Notes: generated by a model not told the origin, from the sequence alone. Numbered from the stretch's first letter, positions 1 to 9,146 are shown. The stretch is DNA of 64,000 bases from Phormidesmis sp963710175 (GCA_963710175.1 CAVPZC010000003.1:124001-188000), one strand, 5' to 3'. Numbers and translations: made by a program.

Positions 1-764
1 TCGCCTTCTTTGTCGTAGAGTACGGCCCGCTGTTGAATCGAGTCTTCGGCCACCGGTAGAGTAATGTGAATACGTCCCTGATCGCTCGGCGTCGTCTCTA
101 CTGCTAGCTCCAGGGCGTTGAGCAGCGTGCGGGCATCGCCATTGGCAACGTTGACCAGATGCGCACGGGCGTCGGGATCGATTTGCACATTTCTATCGCC
201 ATAGCCGCGCGTTGAATCGGTCAGCACCTGCTGGAGAATTACCTGGAGATCTTGAGCCAGGAGGGGCTTGAGCTGAAAGAGGCGGGAGCGGCTGACCAGC
301 GCCTTGTTCACTTCAAAAAACGGATTTTCGGTGGTTGCGCCGATCAAAATCACGGTGCCATTTTCGACCCAGGGCAGCAGCGCGTCTTGCTGGGCTTTGT
401 TGAAGCGATGAACTTCGTCGATAAATAAGAGGGTGCGCTGGCCGTGCTGACCCCGGCGGGTCTGGGCGAGTGCGATCGCCTCACGAATGTCCTTAATGCC
501 TCCCAGCACAGCATTAATCGCGATAAATTGAGCCTGTGTGGTGTTGGCAATCACCCGAGCGAGCGTCGTTTTTCCGGTACCGGGCGGGCCGTAGAGAATC
601 AGCGAAGAGAGCTGATCGGCTTGAATAGCGCGGCGCAGCAGCCGACCAGGGCCGATAATGGCGTCTTGACCGATGAATTCATCGAGCGATCGCGGCCTCA
701 TCCGCGCTGCCAACGGCGCTTCCGCTTCAATTAGCCGCTGCTGCTGCTGTTCAAAAAGATCCAT
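1..764 (-). CDS. rarA: RarA/MgsA-family AAA+ ATPase (C-terminal part beyond window)
   Basis: The gene runs off the left edge, so only about the first 254 residues are visible. The start is ATG at 764 (MDLFEQQQQRLIEAEAPLA), followed by the conserved RPRSLDEFIGQ segment. The Walker A motif GPPGTGKTT lies near residue 50 and Walker B is LLFIDEVHRFNKAQQDALLP. Sensor 1 is IGATTENPFFEVN. These are the signatures of the clamp-loader-like AAA+ proteins RarA (E. coli) and WHIP/Mgs1 (eukaryotes), which act at stalled replication forks. Cyanobacterial members can carry long C-terminal extensions, which cannot be checked here. It is divergent from the histidine kinase at 861, with about 96 bp between start codons. 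Confidence 0.93.
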   Translation of the reverse strand, partial: MDLFEQQQQRLIEAEAPLAARMRPRSLDEFIGQDAIIGPGRLLRRAIQADQLSSLILYGPPGTGKTTLARVIANTTQAQFIAINAVLGGIKDIREAIALAQTRRGQHGQRTLLFIDEVHRFNKAQQDALLPWVENGTVILIGATTENPFFEVNKALVSRSRLFQLKPLLAQDLQVILQQVLTDSTRGYGDRNVQIDPDARAHLVNVANGDARTLLNALELAVETTPSDQGRIHITLPVAEDSIQQRAVLYDKEG

Positions 765-860
765 TCGGGCACATTAAGACGACTGCCCTGATAGGCTGCC
801 TGGTGAGCTGACACCACCGAAGTCTAACAAGAGATTTCAAGTAAAAAGGTGAGACCACTG

Positions 861-3425
861 ATGACAGATGATTCTTCAACCAATGCCTCACTGGAAGAGC
901 CCGAGGCAGGGTTAGATCTGACAGCGTTTTACAATGCCCTGTGGTACTGCCCAGACTATGGCATGTATGTCATGGAAGTTTTGTCAGGCGGTGAGGACTT
1001 TCGGTTTTTAGCCTTTAATAGTGCCATCTTCTCTGTCAGTCGGTTTCCACCTGAGCAGTTTCGAGGGAAACGGCTTGGCGAGGTGTTTTCGCCTGAATCA
1101 GCCGCTGCCTACAGGCAGCAATATGCCAACTGCGTACGCTCTGGCCAAACGGTAGCCTTTGAAGAAAAGCTCAGCACCCTCGATGGCGATACCTGGTGGA
1201 ATCTCAACGTTTACCCAATGAAAAACCCGGCAGGTGAAACCTATCAGCTGCTGGTTGCAGTGACCAATATTACCGCTAAAAAACAGGCCGAAACTGCTTC
1301 AGAAAAGTCGCGCCAGCTGCTACAGCAGGTGATCGACGCCATCCCGTCAGTGATCGTTTGGAAAGACCGTGAGAGTCGTTACTCAGGGGGTAACCGCGCG
1401 TTTTTAGAGTTTGCTGGGCAGGAAAATTGGGCGGATGTCCTCGGTAAAGATGACTACGACGTAGTCTGCAAAGAAGAAGCAGACGAATACTACGAGTGCG
1501 ACCAGCGAATTATGCAGGCCGACCGACCGGAGCTTTACATCATCCAGTCACAGCGCCGAGAAGACGGACGACAGGCGTGGCTCAGAACCAGTAAGATTCC
1601 GCTGCACGACGCCGACGGTGAAGTCAACGGTATTGTATGCGTTATTGAAGACATCACTGAGCGCAAATTGTTGGAAGATAAGCAGGCTAGGCTGCTAGCA
1701 ATTTTAGAAGCAACGCCTGATATCGTTGGCATGGCCAATACCGCAGGCTATGGACACTATCTCAACCGGGCTGGCCAGCTCATTTTCAATATTTCAGCCG
1801 ACAGAGTCAGCCAGGCTCATCTTGGCGATATCACTCCGCCTGAGACCACTGCCTTCATACTCAACGAGGCATTCCCAATCGCGGCGGAGCGGGGCAGTTG
1901 GCGCGGCGAAACGTTCATTCGCGATCGCCATGGTCGAGAGATTCCGGTCTCGCAGGCAATTATTTGCCACAAAGCAGCAGACGGCACTGTGGAATATTTT
2001 TCTTCGATTATGCGGGATATTAGCGATCGCAAAGCCGCCGAAGCTGCCCTGCGAGAAACCGCCGAACGTCAGGCCGTCCTCAACCAAATTACGACCAAGA
2101 TTCGCAACTCTCTCGACTTAGATACCGTTATTGCCACCACACTAGCTGCCGTACATCAGTGCCTCAAGCTAGACTACTGCGGCTTTGTCTGGCTGGACAC
2201 TACGGCCACGGTTCCTAGCTGGCAAATGGTACAGGCCATTGACAATGCAGGGCGCGACGACATGGGAAACCACCCCGATGACTACTTAGGAATTGATATC
2301 AACCAGATGAAAAATCAGGTGATCAGCCGGGTAGACGATGCAAATATCTGTGATAACGCAGACTACAAGGCGACCCTACATCGGCTGGGCATTCGCTCAG
2401 AAATTTTGGTGCCGATCCGCACCGACACCGAAGAAACGGGCGTGATTATCTGCCACTACACTGACCGGGCGCATGTTTGGAGTGACGGTGAAATGGAGCT
2501 TCTACAGGCGGTGGGGGATCAGCTGGCGATCGCCATCAACCAAGCCACCCTCTACACCCAAAGCTGCCACCAAGCCAAAGCACTTTCAGAAGCACTAGCC
2601 CAGCTTCAGCGGACTCAAGCCCAAATCATCCAGGCCGAAAAAATGTCCAGTCTGGGACAGATGGTAGCCGGTGTTGCCCACGAAATTAACAACCCGGTAG
2701 GCTTTATTCACGGCAACTTACAGCCCGCTCAGGACTACACCCAAGATCTTCTGGGTCTAATTGAGCTGTACCGTCAGGCTTATCCGACGCCAAGTAAAAA
2801 TATCACCGCAGAGCTAGCGGAAATTGATCTAGATTTTGTTCGAGAAGATCTGCCCAAACTGCTCAACTCTATGAGCATCGGCACCGAGCGCATTCGAGAA
2901 ATTGTGCTCTCGCTACGCAACTTTTCTCGCCTTGATGAATCTGCGGTCAAAACAGTGAACCTGCACGAGGGCATTGACAGCACCCTGGTCATTTTGGGCC
3001 ACCGCCTCAGAGCAAATAACCGCAACAAAAGCATCACCGTCGTCAAGCAATACGGCCAGCTCCCTCCCATAGCCTGCCATCCTAGCCAGCTCAATCAGGT
3101 GCTAATGAATATTTTGGTCAACGCGGTTGATGCCCTATCTGAAGATGAGCAGCCGCAAATTAGGATTACAACTGACCTCAAAGGCGACAGAGCCCTCATC
3201 CGTATCGCTGACAATGGCCCCGGCATTCCCGTTGAGATTCAACCTAGAATTCTCGATCCGTTTTTTACGACCAAGCCTGTTGGCAAAGGCACCGGCATGG
3301 GCATGTCGATTAGCTACCAAATCATTGCCGAAAAGCACGGCGGCGAGCTGACATTTACCTCGGAAGTCGGCCAGGGGACAGAGTTCGTTATCGACATTCC
3401 AATCTGGCAGCCGGAAGCAACGTGA
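861..3425 (+). CDS. Sensor histidine kinase, PAS-PAS-PAS-GAF-HisKA-HATPase
   Basis: An 854-residue soluble kinase with no membrane segments. Three PAS/PAC units are recognisable at about residues 30-140, 155-270 and 275-395; each ends in a PAC-like tail (VTNITAKKQ, IEDITERK, MRDISDRK). A GAF domain follows at about 410-560. The HisKA motif GVAHEINNP places the phospho-accepting histidine at 607, and the ATPase domain has NQVLMNILVNAVDAL, DNGPGIP and GKGTGMGMS. The frame is open from GTG at 849, but ATG at 861 has the better spaced Shine-Dalgarno (AGGTGAG at 847-853), so I start there. No response regulator is adjacent. The kinase half closely resembles those of the genes at 21309-22622 and 37755-40313. 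Confidence 0.93.
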   Translation: MTDDSSTNASLEEPEAGLDLTAFYNALWYCPDYGMYVMEVLSGGEDFRFLAFNSAIFSVSRFPPEQFRGKRLGEVFSPESAAAYRQQYANCVRSGQTVAFEEKLSTLDGDTWWNLNVYPMKNPAGETYQLLVAVTNITAKKQAETASEKSRQLLQQVIDAIPSVIVWKDRESRYSGGNRAFLEFAGQENWADVLGKDDYDVVCKEEADEYYECDQRIMQADRPELYIIQSQRREDGRQAWLRTSKIPLHDADGEVNGIVCVIEDITERKLLEDKQARLLAILEATPDIVGMANTAGYGHYLNRAGQLIFNISADRVSQAHLGDITPPETTAFILNEAFPIAAERGSWRGETFIRDRHGREIPVSQAIICHKAADGTVEYFSSIMRDISDRKAAEAALRETAERQAVLNQITTKIRNSLDLDTVIATTLAAVHQCLKLDYCGFVWLDTTATVPSWQMVQAIDNAGRDDMGNHPDDYLGIDINQMKNQVISRVDDANICDNADYKATLHRLGIRSEILVPIRTDTEETGVIICHYTDRAHVWSDGEMELLQAVGDQLAIAINQATLYTQSCHQAKALSEALAQLQRTQAQIIQAEKMSSLGQMVAGVAHEINNPVGFIHGNLQPAQDYTQDLLGLIELYRQAYPTPSKNITAELAEIDLDFVREDLPKLLNSMSIGTERIREIVLSLRNFSRLDESAVKTVNLHEGIDSTLVILGHRLRANNRNKSITVVKQYGQLPPIACHPSQLNQVLMNILVNAVDALSEDEQPQIRITTDLKGDRALIRIADNGPGIPVEIQPRILDPFFTTKPVGKGTGMGMSISYQIIAEKHGGELTFTSEVGQGTEFVIDIPIWQPEAT

Positions 3426-3470
3426 CTTCGGCTATGCTCAGCCACCCCATTTCTAATAGTTGACAGAGTC

Positions 3471-5264
3471 TTAGCGCTTAGCGAGCTTTTTTTTGTTCAC
3501 TTTGCGTAGCCGAATTGATTCGGGCGTTACTTCTACCATTTCATCGGGGCCGATGTACTCTAGCGCCCGCTCTAGGCCCATTTCCATCGGCGACTGGAGC
3601 TGCACCAGTTCGTCGCCAGAGGCTGCGCGGTGGTTGGTGAGCTGCTTAGCCTTGCAGATATTCAGCTCTAGATCTTGCGGACGATTGTTTTCACCGACGA
3701 CCATGCCCTTATACACCTTGGTGCCTGGCTCAATGAAGAATGTGCCGCGATCTTCAGCGTTCTTCAGCGCGTAGAAGGTGGCCACGCCTTCTTCAAAAGA
3801 AATCAGTACGCCGTTTCGACGAGTTTCAATATCGCCAGACATCGGGCGATACTCTAGAAAGCTGTGGTTCATAATGCCCGCGCCCCGAGTCGCTCGCATA
3901 AATTCACCGCGAAACCCGATCAGACCGCGAGCGGGCACCACAAATTCTAGCTGCGCCCGGCCATCGCCAGAAACCATCATGTCTTGCATTTCGCCTTTGC
4001 GCTGACCGAGGCGTTCCATACAGCCACCGACCGCATCTTCAGGCACATCCAGCACGAGCTGTTCAAAGGGCTCGCAGGGCTTGCTATTGACTTCGCGGTA
4101 AATCACCTGTGGCTGAGAAACCTGAAACTCGTATCCTTCACGGCGCATGGTTTCGATCAAAATGCCCAGGTGCAGTTCGCCCCGACCCGAGACGGCAAAG
4201 CGATCCGGCGAATCGGTTTCTTCCACTCGCAGGGCAACGTTGGTTTCAAGTTCGCGCATGAGGCGATCGCGCAGCTGCCGCGAGGTGACAAAATTGCCCT
4301 CCTGCCCGGCAAACGGCGAATCATTCACCGCAAACGTCATCTGCAAAGTCGGTTCATCGACCTTGATCAGCGGCAGCGCCTGCGGATCGGTTGCAGACGT
4401 AATCGTTTCGCCAATATTGGCATCGGCAAACCCGGCTACGGCCACTAGGTTACCGGCGCTTGCTTCAGGAATGTCTATCCGTGCCAGCCCTTCAAAGCCC
4501 ATCAGCTTGGTAATCCGGCCTTTTACAATAGAGCCGTCTTCTTTAATCAGCGCGGTTTGCTCACCCTGACGAATAGTGCCATTGTGCACCTTACCAATGA
4601 CGATGCGTCCTAAATAATCTGAGTAGTCGAGCGTGGTGACCTGAAGCTGCAACGGCTTGTCAGGATCGCCAATAGGCGGAGAAACATGGTGCAGAACCGC
4701 TTCAAACAGCGGCTGCATGTCTTTGTCTTCGTCTTCCATTTTCTCTTTGGCAAAGCCCGCTAGCCCCGAGGCAAAGAGATAGGGAAAATCGCACTGATCG
4801 TCATCTGCGCCCAGCTCAATGAAGAGGTCGAGCACTTTATCAACGGCAACGTGGGGATCAGCCCGAGGTCGGTCAATCTTGTTGACGACTACAATCGGAC
4901 GCAGCCCTTTTTCTAAGGCTTTTTTCAGCACAAACCGGGTCTGTGGCATCGGGCCTTCGTTGGCATCGACAATCAGCAGACAGCCATCGACCATACCCAG
5001 CACGCGCTCTACTTCGCCGCCAAAGTCGGCGTGGCCAGGCGTATCGACAATATTGACCAGCGTGTTTTTGTAGTGCACCGCCGTATTTTTGGAGAGAATG
5101 GTGATGCCTCGCTCCCGCTCTAAGTCATTAGAGTCCATCACGCAAGTGGGAACGGCTTCGTTGTCACGAAAGATACCTGACTGTTCCAGCAGCGCGTCAA
5201 CAAGGGTGGTCTTGCCGTGGTCTACGTGGGCGATGATAGCGACGTTGCGGATAGGAAGGCTCAT
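3471..5264 (-). CDS. typA: Ribosome-associated GTPase TypA/BipA
   Basis: Translational GTPase of the EF-G/LepA superfamily that binds the ribosome and is needed for stress and cold adaptation in many bacteria. The chosen ATG at 5264 gives 597 residues, the usual BipA length, and begins MSLPIRNVAIIAHVDHGKTT with the G1 motif at once. The frame extends 43 codons upstream to 5393, but that extension has no family character. G2/G3 (ERERGITILSKNTA, DTPGHADFGGEVERVL) and G4 (NKIDRP) are intact, and the C-terminal BipA domain (PARGLIGFRGEFMRATRGAGIMNH) is present. It follows the potassium channel gene on the same strand with a 132-bp gap. Confidence 0.97.
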   Translation of the reverse strand: MSLPIRNVAIIAHVDHGKTTLVDALLEQSGIFRDNEAVPTCVMDSNDLERERGITILSKNTAVHYKNTLVNIVDTPGHADFGGEVERVLGMVDGCLLIVDANEGPMPQTRFVLKKALEKGLRPIVVVNKIDRPRADPHVAVDKVLDLFIELGADDDQCDFPYLFASGLAGFAKEKMEDEDKDMQPLFEAVLHHVSPPIGDPDKPLQLQVTTLDYSDYLGRIVIGKVHNGTIRQGEQTALIKEDGSIVKGRITKLMGFEGLARIDIPEASAGNLVAVAGFADANIGETITSATDPQALPLIKVDEPTLQMTFAVNDSPFAGQEGNFVTSRQLRDRLMRELETNVALRVEETDSPDRFAVSGRGELHLGILIETMRREGYEFQVSQPQVIYREVNSKPCEPFEQLVLDVPEDAVGGCMERLGQRKGEMQDMMVSGDGRAQLEFVVPARGLIGFRGEFMRATRGAGIMNHSFLEYRPMSGDIETRRNGVLISFEEGVATFYALKNAEDRGTFFIEPGTKVYKGMVVGENNRPQDLELNICKAKQLTNHRAASGDELVQLQSPMEMGLERALEYIGPDEMVEVTPESIRLRKVNKKKLAKR

Positions 5265-5396
5265 GAAGGTTTGGAGACGAATGCTTACGCCCCTGAAAGT
5301 AAAGCTTAACCAATTGTAACTTATGGGACAGCGACCAGGGGCCGCAATCCGTAACTGCCTCTCTGAATGCCTCCCTAGATTCTGTCTACACACTAT

Positions 5397-6197
5397 CTAC
5401 ACCTCAGCAGCAGCCTCTACCGGACCAGGCAGGGCCGCACCGCAGCGGCGGCAAAACTTAGCATCGGTTTCGTGGCCAAGCAAACCACAGCGATCGCAAG
5501 TCACCCGCACTGAATTTTGCACTTTTGTAAACTGCTGAATGAGATTGCCTACCTGCGTAGGAATTAGCGCAATGCCGGTCAGGATCATCATAATCGTCAG
5601 GCCGCGCCCCGCCTCTGAGACGGGGGTGATATCGCCATAGCCCACGGTCGTCATCGTCACCACTGCGAAGTACATCGCATCTAAAAAGGTGCGAAAGTTT
5701 TCGCCGTTGGTCTCGTGCTCTACCTGATAGATGGCTCCAGAGTAAATAAAAATAATCGAAAACAGTGTGAACAAAATGCGGCCAAAAATCAGCCCTTCGT
5801 AGCCGCTTAAGCGACCAAACCAGGTCTTTTTCTCAAAGAAACGGGCCAGCCGCAGAATTCGCAGCCAGCGAATCAGCCGCAGGAACCGCACATCTAAAAA
5901 GCCCAGAAAAAACGGCACAATAGCCACCAGGTCAATCAGTCCGTAAAGGCTGAAGGCAAATTTCAGCGGGCTCTCGGCAGACCACAGCCGGGCAAAATAT
6001 TCAGCGGCAAATAAAGCCAAAATCACCTGATCGGCCAGGTGCAGCCAGAAGCAAATCCGCTCAGGCAGTGGGTAGGTCTGCGCAGCAAACAGCGCAACAG
6101 AGAGCAGGATGAGAACTGCGATCGCCCCATTCACCCCCGTTCCCAGCCGGGTATTGCTCTGATCAAACGCCTGCCGCACCTGCTCTCTTAAAGCCAT
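5397..6197 (-). CDS. Voltage-gated-type potassium channel with C-terminal zinc ribbon
   Basis: A 266-residue inner-membrane protein with six hydrophobic segments and the potassium selectivity filter TVGYGD in the pore loop before the last helix. The fourth segment carries regularly spaced arginines (RFLRLIRWLRILRLARFFEKK), the voltage-sensor pattern of the Kv/Ion_trans family. After the last helix the protein ends in a small treble-clef-like ribbon with two CxxC pairs (CDRCG, CRRCG) that probably binds zinc. The ribbon replaces the usual RCK or cyclic-nucleotide domain. The start is ATG at 6197. It is divergent from the cobalamin riboswitch and cbiX. Ion selectivity is inferred from the filter only. 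Confidence 0.92.
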   Translation of the reverse strand: MALREQVRQAFDQSNTRLGTGVNGAIAVLILLSVALFAAQTYPLPERICFWLHLADQVILALFAAEYFARLWSAESPLKFAFSLYGLIDLVAIVPFFLGFLDVRFLRLIRWLRILRLARFFEKKTWFGRLSGYEGLIFGRILFTLFSIIFIYSGAIYQVEHETNGENFRTFLDAMYFAVVTMTTVGYGDITPVSEAGRGLTIMMILTGIALIPTQVGNLIQQFTKVQNSVRVTCDRCGLLGHETDAKFCRRCGAALPGPVEAAAEV

Positions 6198-6264
6198 CTA
6201 ACCAGCCATCACCCAAATCACCAGATTATCTTTAGATGCGCCGACAGATAGCCGCAGACCCGAT

Positions 6265-6399
6265 AAGATAGCTAGGTCCACTTTGTGAACGAAAGCAACC
6301 CCAGGGAAAGTCCGGTGCAAATCCGGCGCTGTGCCGCAGCTGTGAAAGTCAGAATGCCTGCTTTGCTATCTTTTCACTTCTCATCCCGCGTCGCACGGG
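6265..6399 (+). promoter_or_regulatory. Cobalamin (B12) riboswitch
   Basis: The conserved core GGGAA, GGTGCAAATCC and the B12-box-like GCCGCAGCTGTGA stretch lie at about 6303-6347. An outer P1 helix pairs AAGATAGC (6265-6272) with GCTATCTT (6365-6372). Behind it a small hairpin CCCG-loop-CGGG (6385-6399) carries GCAC in its loop, complementary to GTGC in the P5 loop: the expected kissing-loop pair. The hairpin sits immediately before the Shine-Dalgarno CCAGGAG of cbiX, so ligand binding is likely to block translation initiation. The element fits feedback control of a cobalt-chelatase gene. Confidence 0.9.
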
Positions 6400-6414
6400 C
6401 CAGGAGTAATCTCT

Positions 6415-7449
6415 ATGACTTTGATCCAAACTTTTGACACCCTAGCTACCAACCCCAATTCCCCTTCTCCCCTTCCCCCACAGAGCGAACTAACCCTCCC
6501 CCCGCTCCCCCTCGCCAGACCTCTGCTCATGGTCGGCCACGGCACTCGCAATTCTAAAGGCCGTCAGGATCTAATCGATTTCGCCAGTCTCTACAGGCAG
6601 CTAGACCCCTCACGCCCCGTCATTCCCTGCTTTTTAGAACTCACAACCCCCAGCATTCAAGACGGCGTAGATCAGTGCGTAGAGCAGGGCTACACAGATA
6701 TTTCCGTCTTGCCAATTTTGCTCTTTGCCGCCCGTCACAACAAGTTTGATGTGACCAATGAGCTAGACCGGGCCAGGGCTCGCCATCCTCAGGTGACCTT
6801 TCACTATGGCCGCCACTTTGGCATTACACCGGCCATTTTCGAGCTGTGGCGGGCCCGCTTAGCGCTGCTCGATCAGCCCGCTCACAATCCTCATCAGATT
6901 GCGCGGCAGGATACGACGCTGCTATTCATTGGGCGCGGCTCTAGCGACCCCGATGCCAATGGCGACTTGTGCAAACTCGCTCGCATGATTTGGGAGGGCA
7001 GCGGCTATCAGACGGTGGAGACCTGCTTTATCGGCATTACCCATCCGCGACTGGAAGAAGGCTTTCGGCGATCGCGCCTCTACCAGCCCAAACGCATCAT
7101 CGCGCTGCCTTACTTCATGTTTACCGGCGTGCTGATGGAAAAAATTGAGGCGATCGCCGCCGCCCAGCAGTCCCTTCATCCCGAAATTGAAGTTGTCACC
7201 TTGCCAGAGATAGGCATTCACCCGCAGCTGCTTAAAGTTCTGCGCGATCGCGAAATCGAAACCCAGCTCGGCCAGGTCGCCATGAACTGCGAAATGTGTA
7301 AATTTCGGATCGTAGCGACAGCTGGCGAAGGGCACGATCACAATCACGGCCACGATCACAATCACGGCCATGCCCACGGCCACGCCGCTGCTCTAGATCC
7401 TTACGCCGAACCCGAGAAATATCACCAGCGCATCTGGCAAGTCCCCTAA
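6415..7449 (+). CDS. cbiX: Sirohydrochlorin cobaltochelatase, long CbiX type
   Basis: Inserts Co(II) into sirohydrochlorin in the early (anaerobic) corrin pathway. The 344-residue protein contains two CbiX/SirB half-domains; the first opens with LLMVGHGTRNSKG (His42), the second with LLFIGRGSSDPDAN. Near the C-terminus is MNCEMC (residues 290-295), the MxCxxC motif that in characterised CbiX-long enzymes ligates an Fe-S cluster. A histidine-rich tail of HDHNHG units follows, encoded by an 18-bp tandem repeat at 7333-7368. The tail is a likely metal-storage or delivery segment. The upstream B12 riboswitch supports cobalt rather than iron as the substrate. The sipA start lies 15 bp downstream. 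Confidence 0.93.
   Translation: MTLIQTFDTLATNPNSPSPLPPQSELTLPPLPLARPLLMVGHGTRNSKGRQDLIDFASLYRQLDPSRPVIPCFLELTTPSIQDGVDQCVEQGYTDISVLPILLFAARHNKFDVTNELDRARARHPQVTFHYGRHFGITPAIFELWRARLALLDQPAHNPHQIARQDTTLLFIGRGSSDPDANGDLCKLARMIWEGSGYQTVETCFIGITHPRLEEGFRRSRLYQPKRIIALPYFMFTGVLMEKIEAIAAAQQSLHPEIEVVTLPEIGIHPQLLKVLRDREIETQLGQVAMNCEMCKFRIVATAGEGHDHNHGHDHNHGHAHGHAAALDPYAEPEKYHQRIWQVP
7333..7368 (+). repeat. 18-bp tandem repeat encoding the CbiX His-rich tail
   Basis: Two identical copies of an 18-bp unit (CACGATCACAATCACGGC at 7333-7350 and 7351-7368) followed by degenerate continuation encode HDHNHG repeats. Slippage here would change the number of histidine units. Confidence 0.85.
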
Positions 7450-7463
7450 TCCTCTCTCTTCCC

Positions 7464-7688
7464 ATGACTGACTCTCCGTTCCAAGTAGGCGATCGCGTCC
7501 AAATCCGCGCCCTCCCCCCCTACCTCAAATCGGCTGAAACTATGCCGATGCTACGTCCCCCAGATCTCGTGGAGCTAGGGGAAGAGGGCGTTATCCTCTC
7601 GCGCAAACCCGGTGGCTACCTGGGTGTCCGCTTTCGGCGCGGCGCTTTTTTAATTGACGCGCAGTACCTGAGTGCTATGGAAGCATGA
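7464..7688 (+). CDS. sipA: SipA-like regulatory protein (DUF3148)
   Basis: A 74-residue SH3-like small protein with FQVGDRVQIRALPPYLK, MPMLRPPDL, LGEEGVIL and GGYLGVRFRRGAFLID. This matches, from memory, the cyanobacterial DUF3148 family, whose member SipA binds and stimulates the essential histidine kinase NblS (high-light and nutrient stress signalling). It starts 15 bp after cbiX and may be co-transcribed with it, although the functions are not obviously related. The stop is followed by the tRNA-Lys locus. Identification rests on recalled family consensus rather than a search. Confidence 0.8.
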   Translation: MTDSPFQVGDRVQIRALPPYLKSAETMPMLRPPDLVELGEEGVILSRKPGGYLGVRFRRGAFLIDAQYLSAMEA

Positions 7689-7792
7689 AACTTTTGCAAC
7701 ACTCAAAAAATATTGCAGTTTAAGCTCAGCCGGTATGCTAAATTTAGTAACCGTGCGGTGAACTCGTTATCCGCGCAGACCCCCGCATTAGC

Positions 7793-7864
7793 GGGTCGCT
7801 AGCTCAGTGGTAGAGCATTCGGCTTTTAACCGACTGGTCCTGGGTTCGAATCCCAGGCGACCCA
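7793..7864 (+). tRNA. trnK: tRNA-Lys (UUU)
   Basis: Cloverleaf of 72 nt: acceptor GGGTCGC pairs with GCGACCC, D-arm GCTC-AGTGGTA-GAGC, anticodon loop CTTTTAA with anticodon TTT, T-arm CTGGG-TTCGAAT-CCCAG and discriminator A. CCA is not encoded. The outermost anticodon-stem pair is a T-C mismatch. A T-rich stretch follows and could end the transcript. Confidence 0.95.
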
Positions 7865-7976
7865 TTTTTTCAAGTTTTATTCATAGGTCAATGTTTTGGC
7901 CTACTATTGATGCATAGGAACCTACCGCTCAGATAACAGGGCGGCATTTTAGGTTTGCCATCTGGCAGAAATAATT

Positions 7977-7982
7977 AGGAGG
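7977..7982 (+). promoter_or_regulatory. Strong ribosome binding site of the aldolase gene
   Basis: AGGAGG with 7 nt to ATG at 7990. It decides between two nearby ATGs: the one at 7985 is too close and out of frame. Confidence 0.8.
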
Positions 7983-7989
7983 ATATGGA

Positions 7990-9069
7990 ATGGCGCTTGT
8001 ACCTATGCGGCTGATGCTCGATCATGCAGCTGAAGTTGGTTACGGGATCCCTGCGTTCAACGTGAACAATCTGGAGCAGATTCTAGCAATTATGCAGGCT
8101 GCGGATGAAACCGATAGCCCGGTGATTTTGCAAGCTTCACGCGGTGCGCGGAAATATGCGGGTGAAAACTTCCTACGTCACCTGGTGATGGCAGCGGTTG
8201 AAACCTATCCTCACATCCCTGTGGTGATGCACCAGGATCACGGCAACAGCCCCGCTACTTGCTACTCAGCGATTCGCAATGGCTTTACCAGCGTGATGAT
8301 GGACGGCTCTCTAGAGTCCGACGCCAAAACGCCCGCTAGCTTTGAATACAACGTTGATGTTACCCGCCAGGTTGTAGAAGTTGCTCATGCCATCGGGGCC
8401 AGTGTAGAAGGCGAACTGGGCTGCTTGGGCTCACTCGAAACCGGCCAGGGCGAAGCAGAAGACGGCCACGGTTTTGAAGGCAAGCTCGACAAAGATCAGC
8501 TGCTGACAGACCCTGATGAAGCGGTGCAGTTTGTTGAAGCGACTCAGGTAGATGCACTGGCAGTGGCGATCGGCACCAGCCACGGCGCGTACAAGTTTAC
8601 CCGCAAGCCTACCGGCGAAATTTTGGCGATTAGCCGCATTGAAGAAATTCATAAGCGCTTGCCCAATACTCACCTGGTAATGCATGGCTCTTCTTCTGTT
8701 CCTCAGAAATGGCTAGACATCATCAATGCGCACGGCGGTGCCATTCCTGAGACTTACGGCGTCCCAGTTGAAGAGATTCAAAAGGGCATTAAGAGCGGCG
8801 TGCGCAAAGTGAATATCGACACCGATAACCGCTTGGCCATTACTGCTGCTATCCGCGAAGCAGCGACTGCCGATCCTAAGAACTTTGACCCGCGCCACTT
8901 CCTCAAGCCTTCCATCACCTACATGAAGCAGGTTTGCACTGATCGCTACGAAGCATTTGGTACGGCAGGCAATGCCTCTAAGATAAAGCAGGTCGGCGTA
9001 GAAGTGTTTGCAGATATGTATGCTGCTGGCAAACTCGACGCCAAAGTGAAGACGGCTGCTGCTGTTTAA
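7990..9069 (+). CDS. fbaA: Fructose-1,6-bisphosphate aldolase class II (Calvin-cycle subtype)
   Basis: Zinc-dependent aldolase joining DHAP with glyceraldehyde 3-phosphate or erythrose 4-phosphate to give fructose or sedoheptulose bisphosphate in the Calvin cycle and gluconeogenesis. The 359-residue protein begins MALVPMRLMLDHAAEVGYG and shows the family segments GIPAFNVNNLEQ, VVMHQDHGN (zinc and catalytic residues), GELGCLGSLETG, LVMHGSSS and VRKVNIDTDNR. It is often named cbbA/fbaA in cyanobacteria. The gene appears monocistronic: its own strong Shine-Dalgarno precedes it and a perfect intrinsic terminator follows at 9102-9146. Confidence 0.97.
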   Translation: MALVPMRLMLDHAAEVGYGIPAFNVNNLEQILAIMQAADETDSPVILQASRGARKYAGENFLRHLVMAAVETYPHIPVVMHQDHGNSPATCYSAIRNGFTSVMMDGSLESDAKTPASFEYNVDVTRQVVEVAHAIGASVEGELGCLGSLETGQGEAEDGHGFEGKLDKDQLLTDPDEAVQFVEATQVDALAVAIGTSHGAYKFTRKPTGEILAISRIEEIHKRLPNTHLVMHGSSSVPQKWLDIINAHGGAIPETYGVPVEEIQKGIKSGVRKVNIDTDNRLAITAAIREAATADPKNFDPRHFLKPSITYMKQVCTDRYEAFGTAGNASKIKQVGVEVFADMYAAGKLDAKVKTAAAV

Positions 9070-9101
9070 GTTCGTAGCGCTTGACGGCAACCTCAGCAAG
9101 T

Positions 9102-9146
9102 AACAATAGTCCCCAGAAGATACAACTTCTGGGGACTATTGTTTTT
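9102..9146 (+). terminator. Intrinsic terminator of the aldolase gene
   Basis: Perfect 18-bp inverted repeat (AACAATAGTCCCCAGAAG and its complement) around a 6-nt loop, followed by a T run at 9141-9146. Confidence 0.93.

Noticed and set aside
3984..4448. 154-codon plus-strand ORF opposite typA
   Set aside because: Antisense shadow of the BipA coding region with no domain or ribosome site.
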